Assembly (NCBI GenBank): GCA_045118975.1 | Contig: JBGVCT010000004.1 | Coordinates: forward strand, 1 to 19,180 | DNA: 19,180 nucleotides | Direction: 5' to 3' | Source of the DNA: RGIG6178 sp045118975 | GTDB lineage: Bacteria; Bacillota_I; Bacilli_A; RFN20; DUOF01 | Shown here: positions 1 to 8,419 of the stretch, one piece after another | Numbering within the stretch: the stretch's first letter is position 1 | Layout: every line of letters starts with the position of its first letter | Notes under the pieces: model-generated | What the model was told of the DNA's origin: nothing | Databases searched by the model: none | Seen by the model: only the letters and a program-made list of their open reading frames with translations | Program-made: the position numbers and the translations under genes

Positions 1-347
1 TTTTCTTCTTCGTTAATGCTATTCCCAGTGTATATATTTGCAATATTTGATAATCTTAACCATGTCCATGACTCAGGAATATCAAAAGGTAATTCATCAG
101 TAATGTCTTTAGTTTCTTTGCCGATCTTCTCATAATAACGATTGTCATCACGTTTATATATCCTAGATTCATTTTTATCTTTCTTTATTTTACCTGCTGC
201 AATTAATTTTTCTTTTTCTGCATAAATCTTATCAACAAGCACGCTAGCTGGCTCATCATTAGGATCCTGTTTTACAAGTTTCCCTTGTATTGCTAATTGC
301 AAAATAGACTTTCTTAATTGCTCTGCAGTTAATCTCTTATTCTTCAT
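1..347 (-). CDS. hsdS: Type I restriction-modification specificity subunit HsdS, N-terminal part (cut by window edge)
   Basis: This is the DNA-recognition subunit of a type I restriction-modification complex; it binds a bipartite target and docks with HsdM and HsdR. Only the first 115 codons are visible, beginning MKNKRLTAEQLRKSILQLA. Then come the typical QGKLVKQ segment, a charged helix with EKEKLIAAGKIKK, and LPFDIPESWTWLRLSNIANI, which is the usual entry into the first target-recognition domain of this family. The ATG lies inside the end of hsdM (11-base overlap), suggesting translational coupling. The recognition domains and the C-terminus lie outside the window, so specificity, integrity and possible shuffling with silent hsdS copies cannot be judged. 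The family call is from sequence resemblance and gene order. Confidence 0.9.
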   Translation of the reverse strand, partial: MKNKRLTAEQLRKSILQLAIQGKLVKQDPNDEPASVLVDKIYAEKEKLIAAGKIKKDKNESRIYKRDDNRYYEKIGKETKDITDELPFDIPESWTWLRLSNIANIYTGNSINEEE

Positions 348-1842
348 CCAATAGCCTCAAGATTTCAGCTAGCATATTATCAATTTGAGCATTTAAGCTA
401 CTTCTTTTTTCTTGATATTGATTAATCAAATCTTTAGGTTCTAAGATTTCTTCCTCTTCATGAGGATATTGGCACAAATCTAAATCACACTTTCTATCTT
501 CTATTAAATAGTTTTTAGAATATTTTTTTGCTTTATCAAATTCATCTATTATTATTTCTTCCCTATTGTTCCACCAGTTAATTACAGGATTAAAATGTTC
601 AAGCGTTATAGGTTTAGTCTTAGAGAAGTTTTTATATCCTTCTGGCATATCCATTCTATAAAACCAAACGTCTTCAGTAGGATGTGTATTATCAAAGAAT
701 AAAATATTTGTAGTAATAGGTGTATATGGAGCAAATACACTATGTGGCATTCTAACTACAGTATGTAAATTAAATTCTTTTAATAATTTAGTTTTAATAG
801 CAACTTTAGCATTATCTGTTCCAAACAAGAATCCATCAGGAATAATTACTGCACATCTTCCATTTTTCTTTAATCTGTACATAATTACATTCATAAATAA
901 GTCTGCTGTTTCACTACTTCTCAAATCGGAAGGAAAATTATTTTTAACAGCTTCTTTTTCTGACCCACCATATGGAGGATTCATTAAAATTACATCAAAT
1001 TTATCTCCTTCAGTATAATCTTGAACTCTCTTTTCTAATGAGTTTGAGTGATAAATTTTTGGCTCATCAACATCGTGTATTAACATATTTGTGATACACA
1101 ATAAATAAGGTAATGGTTTTTTTTCGATACCATAGATAGCATTATTATATTTTTCGGTGTCTTCTACAGTTCTTTTTTGGCCTTCTAAATGTTTTAGAGT
1201 AGATGTCAAAAATCCTCCTGTACCACATGCAAAATCTGCTATTTTTTCTCCTAATTTAGGATCAATCATTTTAACCATAAAGTCAGTAACTGCTCTAGGT
1301 GTGTAGAACTCACCAGCGTTTCCAGCACTTTGAAGACTCTTTAAAATAGTTTCATAAATTGTTCCAAATTCATGTCTTTCTTTGTATTCAGAAAAATCGA
1401 CTTCATTAATTACGTTAATAACTTGTCTTAATAAAACTCCATCTTTCATATAGTTTTGAGCATCTTCAAAAACATATTTAGCAATTCTTTGCTTTAATGG
1501 TGTTGTCTCATCTATTACTAATATAGTTTTACTTCCATCAGCAAGTGTAATTTCATTTCCCTTTAAGAATGGAAATAGTTTGTTATTAACTAAGTCTAAC
1601 AATGAATCACCAGTAATAGATTTATTACTATGATCATCATTAGCCCAATTTTTCCATCTTAATTCATCAGGAATTAAACTTTTATATTTATCATCATAAA
1701 ATGCCCAATCATCTTCTTTAGCATCATAAACTTTCAAGAAAAACATCCATGTCATTTGACTTATTCTTTGCGCATCACCATCAACACCTGCGTCATTTCT
1801 CATAATATCTTGTATTCTTTTTATTAAATTTCCTACTGCCAT
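337..1842 (-). CDS. hsdM: Type I restriction-modification DNA methyltransferase subunit HsdM
   Basis: HsdM is the N6-adenine methyltransferase of the type I complex. It uses S-adenosylmethionine to methylate host target sites and forms the M2S core. The 501-residue protein has an N-terminal HsdM_N helical domain (about 1-150), the conserved GEFYTPR stretch (177-183), SAM-binding motif I DFACGTGGFL (203-212) and catalytic motif IV NPPYGG (288-293), whose NPPY signature indicates an adenine-N6 enzyme. Length is normal for the family and no motif is missing. The start is supported by an AGGAGG 8 bases upstream that overlaps the end of hsdR; the two genes are 11 bases apart, and hsdS overlaps the end of this gene. 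Product and role are secure; the target sequence is unknown. Confidence 0.97.
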   Translation of the reverse strand: MAVGNLIKRIQDIMRNDAGVDGDAQRISQMTWMFFLKVYDAKEDDWAFYDDKYKSLIPDELRWKNWANDDHSNKSITGDSLLDLVNNKLFPFLKGNEITLADGSKTILVIDETTPLKQRIAKYVFEDAQNYMKDGVLLRQVINVINEVDFSEYKERHEFGTIYETILKSLQSAGNAGEFYTPRAVTDFMVKMIDPKLGEKIADFACGTGGFLTSTLKHLEGQKRTVEDTEKYNNAIYGIEKKPLPYLLCITNMLIHDVDEPKIYHSNSLEKRVQDYTEGDKFDVILMNPPYGGSEKEAVKNNFPSDLRSSETADLFMNVIMYRLKKNGRCAVIIPDGFLFGTDNAKVAIKTKLLKEFNLHTVVRMPHSVFAPYTPITTNILFFDNTHPTEDVWFYRMDMPEGYKNFSKTKPITLEHFNPVINWWNNREEIIIDEFDKAKKYSKNYLIEDRKCDLDLCQYPHEEEEILEPKDLINQYQEKRSSLNAQIDNMLAEILRLLDEE

Positions 1843-1853
1843 TCTTTACCCTC

Positions 1854-4160
1854 CTATGCTACATATAGTGCATTTTGTACTTCTTTAACAGCACTTAAAA
1901 AAGCACTTTGTCCACCAAACAAATTTACTATTTTTACCGGATTACCAAATTCATTAAATTCTGGTAATTTCAAGTTGTTCTTGTCTGCTAGTTCATCAAT
2001 TGTGTCATCAGAATACTTGTCTAGTAATATTTGTAAAATTCGCTTACATTTATCAGAATACTTTTCTAGAATAATATCAACATTGCTCTTTTTTACTCTC
2101 TCACTTTTTGTTAATGGTTTAATCCCGTATGCAATATCACATATTAAATCAAAATCATCCACATCATTAGGATATAATTTTCTCAACTCATCGATGAATA
2201 TTCCTTGCTCATATAGTTCTTCAATAATTGCATATCTCCTATCATCGCTAGTCCATAGTGTAAGAAAGTCGTCTAATGTTGCGTATTCTGATAAGATATT
2301 TTTTCTAGTAAAATCCTTTATACTTTCAGTTACTAATTTACCATCCTTATCGTAGTATTGTATTCTTTCAGAGATAACACTAACTTCAACCCCATTTACA
2401 TATATTTTAGAGTTTTTAACTCCTTTTTCTACCAATGGTTCATCCTCAACTGGATCTTTTTCTACAGGATTTTTCTTATTCTTTACTGGATTATAGTCAG
2501 CATCTTGTTCTTCCGGTCCATTAAATTCGGGATCAGCAAATAATTTTGTTGCATTTCTAAAATCTAGTATTGTGAAAAACATTTTCCCTTTTGATTCTTT
2601 AATACGTGTTCCTCTTCCAATAATTTGTTTGAATTCTGTCATTCCGTTCTCGCCAAAAACATTATCTAAAACAATATTTTTACATGTTTGGCAGTTTACT
2701 CCTGTAGTCATTAATTTACTTGTAGTAACAATTGTTGGATATAAACTATCATCATCAATAAAATAATCCAACTGTTTCTTACCTTCTTCATTATCTCCTG
2801 TAATTCTCATAATATATCTATGGTCTAAGGCACAAAGGTCTTGATTATAATGAACAAGTGCTTGCCTCATTCTTTCTGCATGATCAATATCAACACAGAA
2901 TACAATAGTTTTTGCAAACCTGTCTGTTGTTTCCAAATACTCAGTAATCTTTTGAGCTACCAATTTTGTTCTTTCATCTATTACAAGAGTTTTATCATAA
3001 TCTTTAACCCCATACTCTCTGTCTTCTACTAAATTACCTTCTAAATCAGTTTTTCCTTTTTCTGGCCTATAACCAAAAACATCTGAATCTAGAGCATATC
3101 TAACAACTTTATAAGGAGCTAAGAATCCATCTTCAATACCATCCTTTAAAGAATAAGTGTAAATAGGATCACCAAAATAATCTATATTAGATACTTCTTT
3201 TGTTTCTTTTGGTGTAGCTGTCATACCGATTTTAGATGCAGAACTAAAATAATCTAAAATCTTTCTCCAGTTAGAATCGTCTCTAGCACTACCTCTATGG
3301 CATTCATCCACAATAATTAAATCAAAGAAATCAGGATTAAATGACTCTTTAAGCATTGATAGTGAATCTTCTGTATCATTTTCTGATAATTGTTGATACA
3401 AAGATAAGTATATTTCATAAGAAGTATCCATTTTTCTTCTACTTATTTTTGTCATATTATTCTTAAATGGTTTAAAATCCCCAATAATTGTTTGATCTAC
3501 AAGAATGTTTCTATCGGCTAAATACAGTATTCTTTTCTTAAGTCCAGACTTCCATAATCTCCATATAATTTGGAAAGCCATATATGTTTTGCCAGTTCCT
3601 GTAGCCATAACTAGTAAAACTCTATCTTGCCCTTTAGCTATTGCTTCTACAGTTTTATTAATAGCTACTCTTTGATAGTATCTAGGATTAAAAGATTCTT
3701 CTCCAAAATAATAAGGTGTATCCAATATTTTTTTATAATTTTCATTATTTTCAATATCTTCTTTAAATTTTTTATCATATAAATCTTGCGGTGTTGGAAA
3801 TTCATCTAATTCATATCTTCTTTGATCTCCTGTCTTCATATCATAAAACAAAAAGCCGTCACCATTAGAAGTAAAAACAAATCTAACATCCATCTTCTTA
3901 GCATATTCTTGAGCTTGCAACATGCCGTCGCCAAAAAGATGATTGTCATCTTTTGCCTCAACAATAGCTAATGGCATACTGTCTCCTTTATACATTAATA
4001 GATAATCAGCAAACTTCTTTGATTCTCTTTTAACAGTATTTCCCCTAACAACAATTTTTCCTGCTGTGATAGGATATTCCATTCTTATTTGTTTTTTATC
4101 CCACCCTGCCTTTTCTATTGCAGGTGTAATATAATTTAGTTTTACTTCTTCCTCTGTCAC
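1854..4160 (-). CDS. hsdR: Type I restriction endonuclease subunit HsdR (EcoEI-like translocase/nuclease)
   Basis: HsdR is the restriction and ATP-driven DNA translocation subunit; it joins HsdM2S and cuts unmethylated DNA at a distance. In the 768-residue product, the N-terminal PD-(D/E)xK nuclease shows D52 and E68-A-K70 (LAIVEAKDD). The SF2 motor has Walker A ATGTGKT (186-192), motif II DECH (285-288), motif III TAT (314-316) and motif VI QIIGRGTR (512-519). The last ~170 residues resemble the C-terminal HsdM/S-binding domain of EcoEI-type subunits. Start is a GTG with AGAGGTG about 7 bases upstream; no better ATG is in frame nearby. It is the first gene of hsdR-hsdM-hsdS. All catalytic motifs look intact, so the system is predicted to be active if hsdS is complete. 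Confidence 0.95.
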   Translation of the reverse strand: MTEEEVKLNYITPAIEKAGWDKKQIRMEYPITAGKIVVRGNTVKRESKKFADYLLMYKGDSMPLAIVEAKDDNHLFGDGMLQAQEYAKKMDVRFVFTSNGDGFLFYDMKTGDQRRYELDEFPTPQDLYDKKFKEDIENNENYKKILDTPYYFGEESFNPRYYQRVAINKTVEAIAKGQDRVLLVMATGTGKTYMAFQIIWRLWKSGLKKRILYLADRNILVDQTIIGDFKPFKNNMTKISRRKMDTSYEIYLSLYQQLSENDTEDSLSMLKESFNPDFFDLIIVDECHRGSARDDSNWRKILDYFSSASKIGMTATPKETKEVSNIDYFGDPIYTYSLKDGIEDGFLAPYKVVRYALDSDVFGYRPEKGKTDLEGNLVEDREYGVKDYDKTLVIDERTKLVAQKITEYLETTDRFAKTIVFCVDIDHAERMRQALVHYNQDLCALDHRYIMRITGDNEEGKKQLDYFIDDDSLYPTIVTTSKLMTTGVNCQTCKNIVLDNVFGENGMTEFKQIIGRGTRIKESKGKMFFTILDFRNATKLFADPEFNGPEEQDADYNPVKNKKNPVEKDPVEDEPLVEKGVKNSKIYVNGVEVSVISERIQYYDKDGKLVTESIKDFTRKNILSEYATLDDFLTLWTSDDRRYAIIEELYEQGIFIDELRKLYPNDVDDFDLICDIAYGIKPLTKSERVKKSNVDIILEKYSDKCKRILQILLDKYSDDTIDELADKNNLKLPEFNEFGNPVKIVNLFGGQSAFLSAVKEVQNALYVA

Positions 4161-4219
4161 TATAAAGCACCTCTTTTACTTCCAATAATTTTATATTATG
4201 AGAACTTATCATATGAATT

Positions 4220-4228
4220 ATTATATCA
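4220..4228 (-). promoter_or_regulatory. Likely extended -10 promoter of the hsdR-hsdM-hsdS operon
   Basis: Read on the minus strand, positions 4228-4220 spell TGATATAAT, a perfect extended -10 (TGnTATAAT). It would start transcription near 4213 and give a leader of about 53 bases before the hsdR GTG. No convincing -35 hexamer is present, which extended -10 promoters tolerate. The surroundings are so AT-rich that a chance match is possible. Confidence 0.4.
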
Positions 4229-4330
4229 TATTAATTAAAAGAATTATAAAATAAAGATGAAACAAAATTGATACAATAGTTATATTTATAATAATTATAC
4301 AAAAATATGATATATTTTATAACTTTTATA

Positions 4331-4470
4331 ACACCCTTACACTATGTAATCGTTAAATTATTAAAAATTACTAGCACCCTTACCCTAGTAATCGTTATTT
4401 TATTGAAGTAATCGTTAAATTTTTGTTTTTTTCTAGCACCCCTACCTGAAAAGTTGCTAGTCTATCGTTA
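4331..4470. repeat. Degenerate direct repeats (CACCCYTAC ... ATCGTTA) upstream of hsdR
   Basis: Two words recur on the plus strand. CACCCTTAC or CACCCCTAC occurs at 4332-4340, 4375-4383 and 4437-4445. ATCGTTA occurs at 4349-4355, 4391-4397, 4411-4417 and 4464-4470, three of the four inside TAATCGTTA. They pair into about 3.5 units of unequal spacing. The second unit contains an inverted repeat, TTACTAG (4369-4375) with CTAGTAA (4386-4392); the last contains TAGCA/TGCTA arms (4434-4438 and 4455-4459). These could be operator or iteron-like binding sites for a regulator, or the remains of a small element. The irregular spacing and short words argue against a CRISPR array. Confidence 0.6.
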
Positions 4471-4533
4471 ATACAATTGAAGAATTTTCATGATTTTCTC
4501 ATAAAATTCCCATATTTTTCTCAAATTTATACC

Positions 4534-4579
4534 AAAAAAGCCTTATTTTACCCATATTTTGGCTACTTTAAGGCTTTTT
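4534..4579 (-). terminator. Rho-independent terminator of the lipoprotein gene
   Basis: Arms AAAAAGCCTT (4535-4544) and AAGGCTTTTT (4570-4579) form a perfect 10-bp stem with a 25-base loop. On the minus strand the second arm ends in a T6 run, as expected for transcription leaving the gene that ends at 4640. The A/T symmetry could let it act in both directions. The long loop makes it weaker than the other terminators in this window. Confidence 0.65.
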
Positions 4580-4639
4580 ATCTTTATCATCTTAAATAAT
4601 TAAACCATATTATAGAGACTTCACGTTCATTAATATTGT

Positions 4640-7219
4640 TTAATATAGCAGTACTACAATAGTATACTCATTCCCAAGATCTTTCACGTCATATTCCCAT
4701 TCGCTATCAACATCTAGTGTATATCTATATATTGGAGAACCAGAACCTCCTTCAGTAAAGAAGATTAATTGTCTAACTCCATTTTCACTAACTTCCATTA
4801 CATATATTTTTTCAATGTTTCTCACTTCTTCATATACAAACTCATCATTGATTTTTACTCTAAAATTCATAGATTTTGCTTCTTTATATAGCGTTAAGAC
4901 TAAATCTTTTAATGTATCCATAGCTATATCTATGTAATAAGAATTTTCATATTTTAGCTCATATATATTTTGATCTTGATCTTTATAATAGTAAGAATAT
5001 AATTCCATATTTACATCATTTGGAACAGGAATATCAGATAAACGCGTATATGGTTCATTTACATATACAACTTTATATAATTCTTCACTACTTTCCCCAT
5101 GAATAACTCTAATTTTAGAAATATTGTAAGCATATTCTCCATTAAATCCATCACAAATCAAGTTTATTCTTAAAGCACTATATTCACTAATATTTAATAT
5201 ACTTTCAAACTCATCATAAGTTCCTTCATATTCAATAGTTAAACTTCTACCATAATTATTAAGTTCACTCATATTATATAAAGTTAAACTATCTACACCC
5301 CTAGAAAGACTTATATATGAATTAGAACTAGATCCCCATATCTCTACTTCATTAAATTCTAAACTATAATAAGCATTAGGAAGAGTTAAAGAAGATACTT
5401 CAGTAGTGTCTATTGTTACCTTTAATCCATTACCTATTTTTTGATAATTTACTTTTGAAAGTATATGGGCATATTCATCAACTCCAAAAGTAATATTCTC
5501 AATAGGAATTCTCCAAAGTGGTGCTTCATTTCCCATTAATTGATGGTAGTCTCTAGACCAAGGAACATTAGCTCTTACTGTATTAGAAACATCATAGTAA
5601 TCAAATTCAATATTGCTATTTAAAACATTTAATACATGATTACTTGGAATTCTTTGAAAATCTGTAGATATTGCAAAATTACCTGTAGCATTTACATTAA
5701 TAGTAATATCATTACTAGCTAATCTTAGCATTATAGAATTGTTATTATTCATTTCACCTTCACCACTAATATTAATAGTTCTAAGATTAGGGAATAAACC
5801 TGTGATACGCTCTAGGGTATCATTAGTGTTAGGATCTAACTCATAATTTAAAGTAGTAATGCTATTTACATAAGCACTCTTATTTTCATAATCTCTAATT
5901 ACTGCTCCAGAATGATCTCCTACAAATTTTTTAATCATTAGATTAGCATCCATTACTCCTCCAGCAACAGGCTTATTCATATGATATATAACATTACCCT
6001 CTAAATCTCTAAGGTCACCCTCTCCTGCCATAAATAATGGAGAGCCTTGAGCAACTTGAATATTAGCTAATGTCTTACCATCATGAGTTGAAACAATAAG
6101 TTCATCAGTTGAGGCATCTATTAAATTACGATTACCATCATACTTTTTAATACCTCTAACAGTCTCTGGAATAACTAAAGTAATAGTATCCGAAGACTTA
6201 TCTGTTTGTGACATTCCAACAAGTAAATGAGTAGATAGATATCTAACGTTTCTAGGAATAGTAAAAGTTGTCTTTGTACCATCACTACCAATACTTGCTA
6301 AAACACTACTATCTTCATCAATAAAAGAATAGTGATCTACTACATGACCATCTTCGCTTCCACCAAAGAAATAGCCACTAGCCCAATCCCATTTAGTTGC
6401 ATCTATATTATAACTAACATTATTTTTAATAGTTTTAATGCTATCCTTATTTACACTTCTAAATTCATCAATAATTAATGTTTTAATACTATTACAAATA
6501 GTCATATCAGTTATCTTGTATCCATCAAATCTATCATGACTATATAAAACAAAATTGTTATATTCTTCTCCATCAATGTTATAACTATAAGCAATTAAAT
6601 TACCCTCATGATCTAAATTAAAGTAATATAACCTACTTTCATCAATATTAAATACCAAAAAACTAAGTGTATAATTATCTAAACTAACATAGTTCATATT
6701 CATTACTATAAAAGTTTCTTTATCAAATACCTCTCCTGCTGGAGTATATACTCTAGTAGTGGTAGTATTTCCATTCTTTGTAGTTTCTACATATTGATTC
6801 CAAGGAGTATTTACTTTAACCCCATAGAAACTAGCTTCTCCATAGTACTCAGAAATTGCTCTACCCACTATAAGAGGAATAAAATAAGTTTGCTCAAAAG
6901 CATCTTGATAAGTATAGTATAAATCTTTCACTTCAGGATCATCTACATCTTCTAATATATCCCATATCTCATCACTATTACTTGAATAAGTATTAGATAG
7001 TAATCTAGCACTAGCACCTTCAGTTTCAGAATCTTTACCAAGTGTAGCAGCATCTAATATTCCAATCTTATCCATAATTGAAATTACCTTCTTAGAATAC
7101 TCTTCATATTCAGCATTATATGCACTGTTGAATTCATCATCTGGATCAAAGCAAGCACAACCCACAACTGCCCATAATGAAGAAAATGCCACAGTTATAA
7201 CCATTAAACTTTTAACCAC
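4640..7219 (-). CDS. Large predicted lipoprotein of unknown function with weak BspA/LRR-like strand repeats
   Basis: I do not recognise a specific family. The 859-residue product from the GTG start has a hydrophobic N-terminus ending in lipobox VVGC (18-21), so it is probably cleaved and lipidated at C21 and displayed on the outer face of the membrane. Residues 28-100 are acidic and helical. The rest is rich in beta strands, asparagine, tyrosine and serine. Segments such as FTIPRNVRYL (318-327) and ITLVIPETV (346-354) resemble the strand pattern of BspA-type (LRR_5) leucine-rich repeats, but no regular array is evident. The start is doubtful: the better-placed ATG (7230) reads MVKKWLKV and then stops, and one extra T would join it to this frame. 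It is a single-gene unit with its own promoter and terminator. Surface location is well supported; function is unknown. Confidence 0.75.
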   Translation of the reverse strand: MVKSLMVITVAFSSLWAVVGCACFDPDDEFNSAYNAEYEEYSKKVISIMDKIGILDAATLGKDSETEGASARLLSNTYSSNSDEIWDILEDVDDPEVKDLYYTYQDAFEQTYFIPLIVGRAISEYYGEASFYGVKVNTPWNQYVETTKNGNTTTTRVYTPAGEVFDKETFIVMNMNYVSLDNYTLSFLVFNIDESRLYYFNLDHEGNLIAYSYNIDGEEYNNFVLYSHDRFDGYKITDMTICNSIKTLIIDEFRSVNKDSIKTIKNNVSYNIDATKWDWASGYFFGGSEDGHVVDHYSFIDEDSSVLASIGSDGTKTTFTIPRNVRYLSTHLLVGMSQTDKSSDTITLVIPETVRGIKKYDGNRNLIDASTDELIVSTHDGKTLANIQVAQGSPLFMAGEGDLRDLEGNVIYHMNKPVAGGVMDANLMIKKFVGDHSGAVIRDYENKSAYVNSITTLNYELDPNTNDTLERITGLFPNLRTINISGEGEMNNNNSIMLRLASNDITINVNATGNFAISTDFQRIPSNHVLNVLNSNIEFDYYDVSNTVRANVPWSRDYHQLMGNEAPLWRIPIENITFGVDEYAHILSKVNYQKIGNGLKVTIDTTEVSSLTLPNAYYSLEFNEVEIWGSSSNSYISLSRGVDSLTLYNMSELNNYGRSLTIEYEGTYDEFESILNISEYSALRINLICDGFNGEYAYNISKIRVIHGESSEELYKVVYVNEPYTRLSDIPVPNDVNMELYSYYYKDQDQNIYELKYENSYYIDIAMDTLKDLVLTLYKEAKSMNFRVKINDEFVYEEVRNIEKIYVMEVSENGVRQLIFFTEGGSGSPIYRYTLDVDSEWEYDVKDLGNEYTIVVLLY

Positions 7220-7251
7220 TTTTTAACCATACCTATCACCTTCCCATCTCC

Positions 7252-7282
7252 ATTATACACATATATATTTGTTTTTCATCAA
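7252..7282 (-). promoter_or_regulatory. Possible promoter of the lipoprotein gene
   Basis: On the minus strand there is a perfect -10 TATAAT (7257-7252) with a TTGATG -35 candidate (7282-7277) at a wide 19-base spacing. Transcription would begin near 7245, just ahead of the AAGGTG ribosome binding site. The -10 is good; the spacing is suboptimal. Confidence 0.35.
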
Positions 7283-7303
7283 ATACTTATAAAAAAGAAA
7301 AAG

Positions 7304-7332
7304 CCTACATTATCCAATAAGGATAATATAGG
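7304..7332 (-). terminator. Rho-independent terminator of the GH29 gene
   Basis: Arms CCTACATTATCC (7304-7315) and GGATAATATAGG (7321-7332) form a 12-bp stem with one G-U wobble and a 5-base loop. On the minus strand a T-rich tail (CTTTTTCTTTTTT, interrupted) follows. It begins four bases after the stop codon of the fucosidase-like gene and separates it from the lipoprotein gene downstream. Confidence 0.85.
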
Positions 7333-7335
7333 TAT

Positions 7336-8340
7336 TTATTTAAGCATCTTTTTAACTAAATCCCTTGCTTCTTTTTCTAGTTCTCCATCTTTATTTGGTC
7401 CTATATTAATAAGCAAATTCATCTCACATTTATTACACTTATCTACATATGATTTAAGTAACTCTATATCTTTATATTTAGAAAACTTACTATATCCCCA
7501 AGACTCAGTAAGTGTTAGACAAACTTCATATAAACTATTTTCACTATACTTTATTCCATTTATATCATTGTGATTAGAATTAATGTTTTTTAACTCTTCT
7601 TTTGATGATGGTATTTCATTATCTCCAAAAGAAACATAATCATATACTCCATTCCCCAATCTAGAATTAACCATACAATTAGGTTGATACTTCTTTACTA
7701 GATCATATATCTCTTTACTTTGTTTTTCACTCAATGTAAAAGGAATATCAAACCAGGCTACAAATATCTCCCCATAATTAGTCATTATTTCCTCTATTTG
7801 AGGAAGAGCCTTATTATAAAAATACTTATCAAAATCTTTATCATTATCATTAAAATCCCAATTATTACTCCAAGATGTTCCAGCACAATCTTCATTTACA
7901 GTGTTATATCCTCCACCATCTTTTTCATGCCAATCTAAATCTTGAGAGTAATATATACCTAACTTAATACCATATTCCTTACAAGCAATAGATAACTCTT
8001 TTAAAAGGTCTTTACCATATGGAGTATTTTTAACATTATAATCACTAACTTTAGAATCAAATAATGCAAACCCATCATGATGCTTACAAGTAAAAACAAT
8101 ATACTTCATCCCATTTTCACTAGCAAACTTAACCCACTTTCTTACATCTAATTTAGAGGGATTAAACTTTTCTTTTAACTTTTCCATCTCTCTATTAGGA
8201 ATTCTAAAATAAGATTGTATCCATTCAGCATAATTACTACTTCTTTTTCCCTTGTATTCACCTTCTAATAAAGAATACAAGCCAAAATGAATAAACAAAC
8301 CATACTTACTCTCTTTAAATAAATTCTTGGTCTCAATCAT
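7336..8340 (-). CDS. GH29 alpha-L-fucosidase-like glycoside hydrolase, short cytoplasmic form
   Basis: Predicted to remove terminal alpha-L-fucose by a retaining mechanism. The 334-residue product is a single (beta/alpha)8 GH29 catalytic domain. It has YGLFIHFGLYS near the N-terminus, the substrate-pocket stretch KHHDGFALF (86-94), VAWFDIP containing the likely nucleophile D198, a TESWGYSKF stretch and LLINIGP close to the end. There is no signal peptide and no C-terminal beta-sandwich or binding module, so it is shorter than typical 430-500-residue members and probably acts on imported oligosaccharides. The chosen ATG (8340) has GAGGTGA six bases upstream; an in-frame GTG at 8349 lies inside that site and is unlikely. 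No fucose transport or catabolic genes are adjacent. Family is solid; the exact substrate is inferred. Confidence 0.88.
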   Translation of the reverse strand: MIETKNLFKESKYGLFIHFGLYSLLEGEYKGKRSSNYAEWIQSYFRIPNREMEKLKEKFNPSKLDVRKWVKFASENGMKYIVFTCKHHDGFALFDSKVSDYNVKNTPYGKDLLKELSIACKEYGIKLGIYYSQDLDWHEKDGGGYNTVNEDCAGTSWSNNWDFNDNDKDFDKYFYNKALPQIEEIMTNYGEIFVAWFDIPFTLSEKQSKEIYDLVKKYQPNCMVNSRLGNGVYDYVSFGDNEIPSSKEELKNINSNHNDINGIKYSENSLYEVCLTLTESWGYSKFSKYKDIELLKSYVDKCNKCEMNLLINIGPNKDGELEKEARDLVKKMLK

Positions 8341-8369
8341 ACCAGTCACCTCGACATCATTATATATTA

Positions 8370-8375
8370 ATTATA
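8370..8375 (-). promoter_or_regulatory. Possible -10 element of the GH29 gene
   Basis: TATAAT is present on the minus strand about 30 bases before the ATG, between the upstream terminator and the ribosome binding site. No good -35 can be placed at 17 bases. A second TATAAT closer to the gene is an alternative. Confidence 0.3.
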
Positions 8376-8391
8376 ACCTCTATATAATAAA

Positions 8392-8410
8392 AGCCTACTA
8401 AAAGTAGGCT
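8392..8410 (-). terminator. Rho-independent terminator of the helicase-nuclease gene
   Basis: AGCCTAC (8392-8398) and GTAGGCT (8404-8410) form a perfect 7-bp stem around a 5-base loop. On the minus strand it is followed by TTTATTAT. It lies ten bases beyond the stop codon of the helicase gene and isolates that gene from the GH29 gene. Confidence 0.8.
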
Positions 8411-8419
8411 ATATTAATA

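Larger units (their letters stand above)
4161..4639. other. Gene-free interval upstream of the hsd operon
   Basis: No plausible coding region with a ribosome binding site is visible here. The part next to hsdR (4161-4330) is extremely AT-rich and holds the likely hsd promoter. The middle (4331-4470) contains a group of degenerate direct repeats. The right part (4534-4579) holds the terminator of the lipoprotein gene. The repeats are the only section with clearly raised GC and recurring words, so they are annotated separately. Confidence 0.7.

Noticed and set aside
1975..3032. Several plus-strand open frames of 60-126 codons within the hsdR region
   Set aside because: They are antisense to a well-conserved gene, have no ribosome binding sites of note, and encode compositions typical of reverse-complement shadows.
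4331..4470. Repeat cluster as a CRISPR array
   Set aside because: The shared words are only 7-10 bases, spacing is 20 to 62 bases, units are degenerate, and no cas gene is in the window.
8341..8349. GTG start at 8349 for the GH29 gene
   Set aside because: The GTG is part of the GAGGTGA ribosome binding site of the ATG at 8340.
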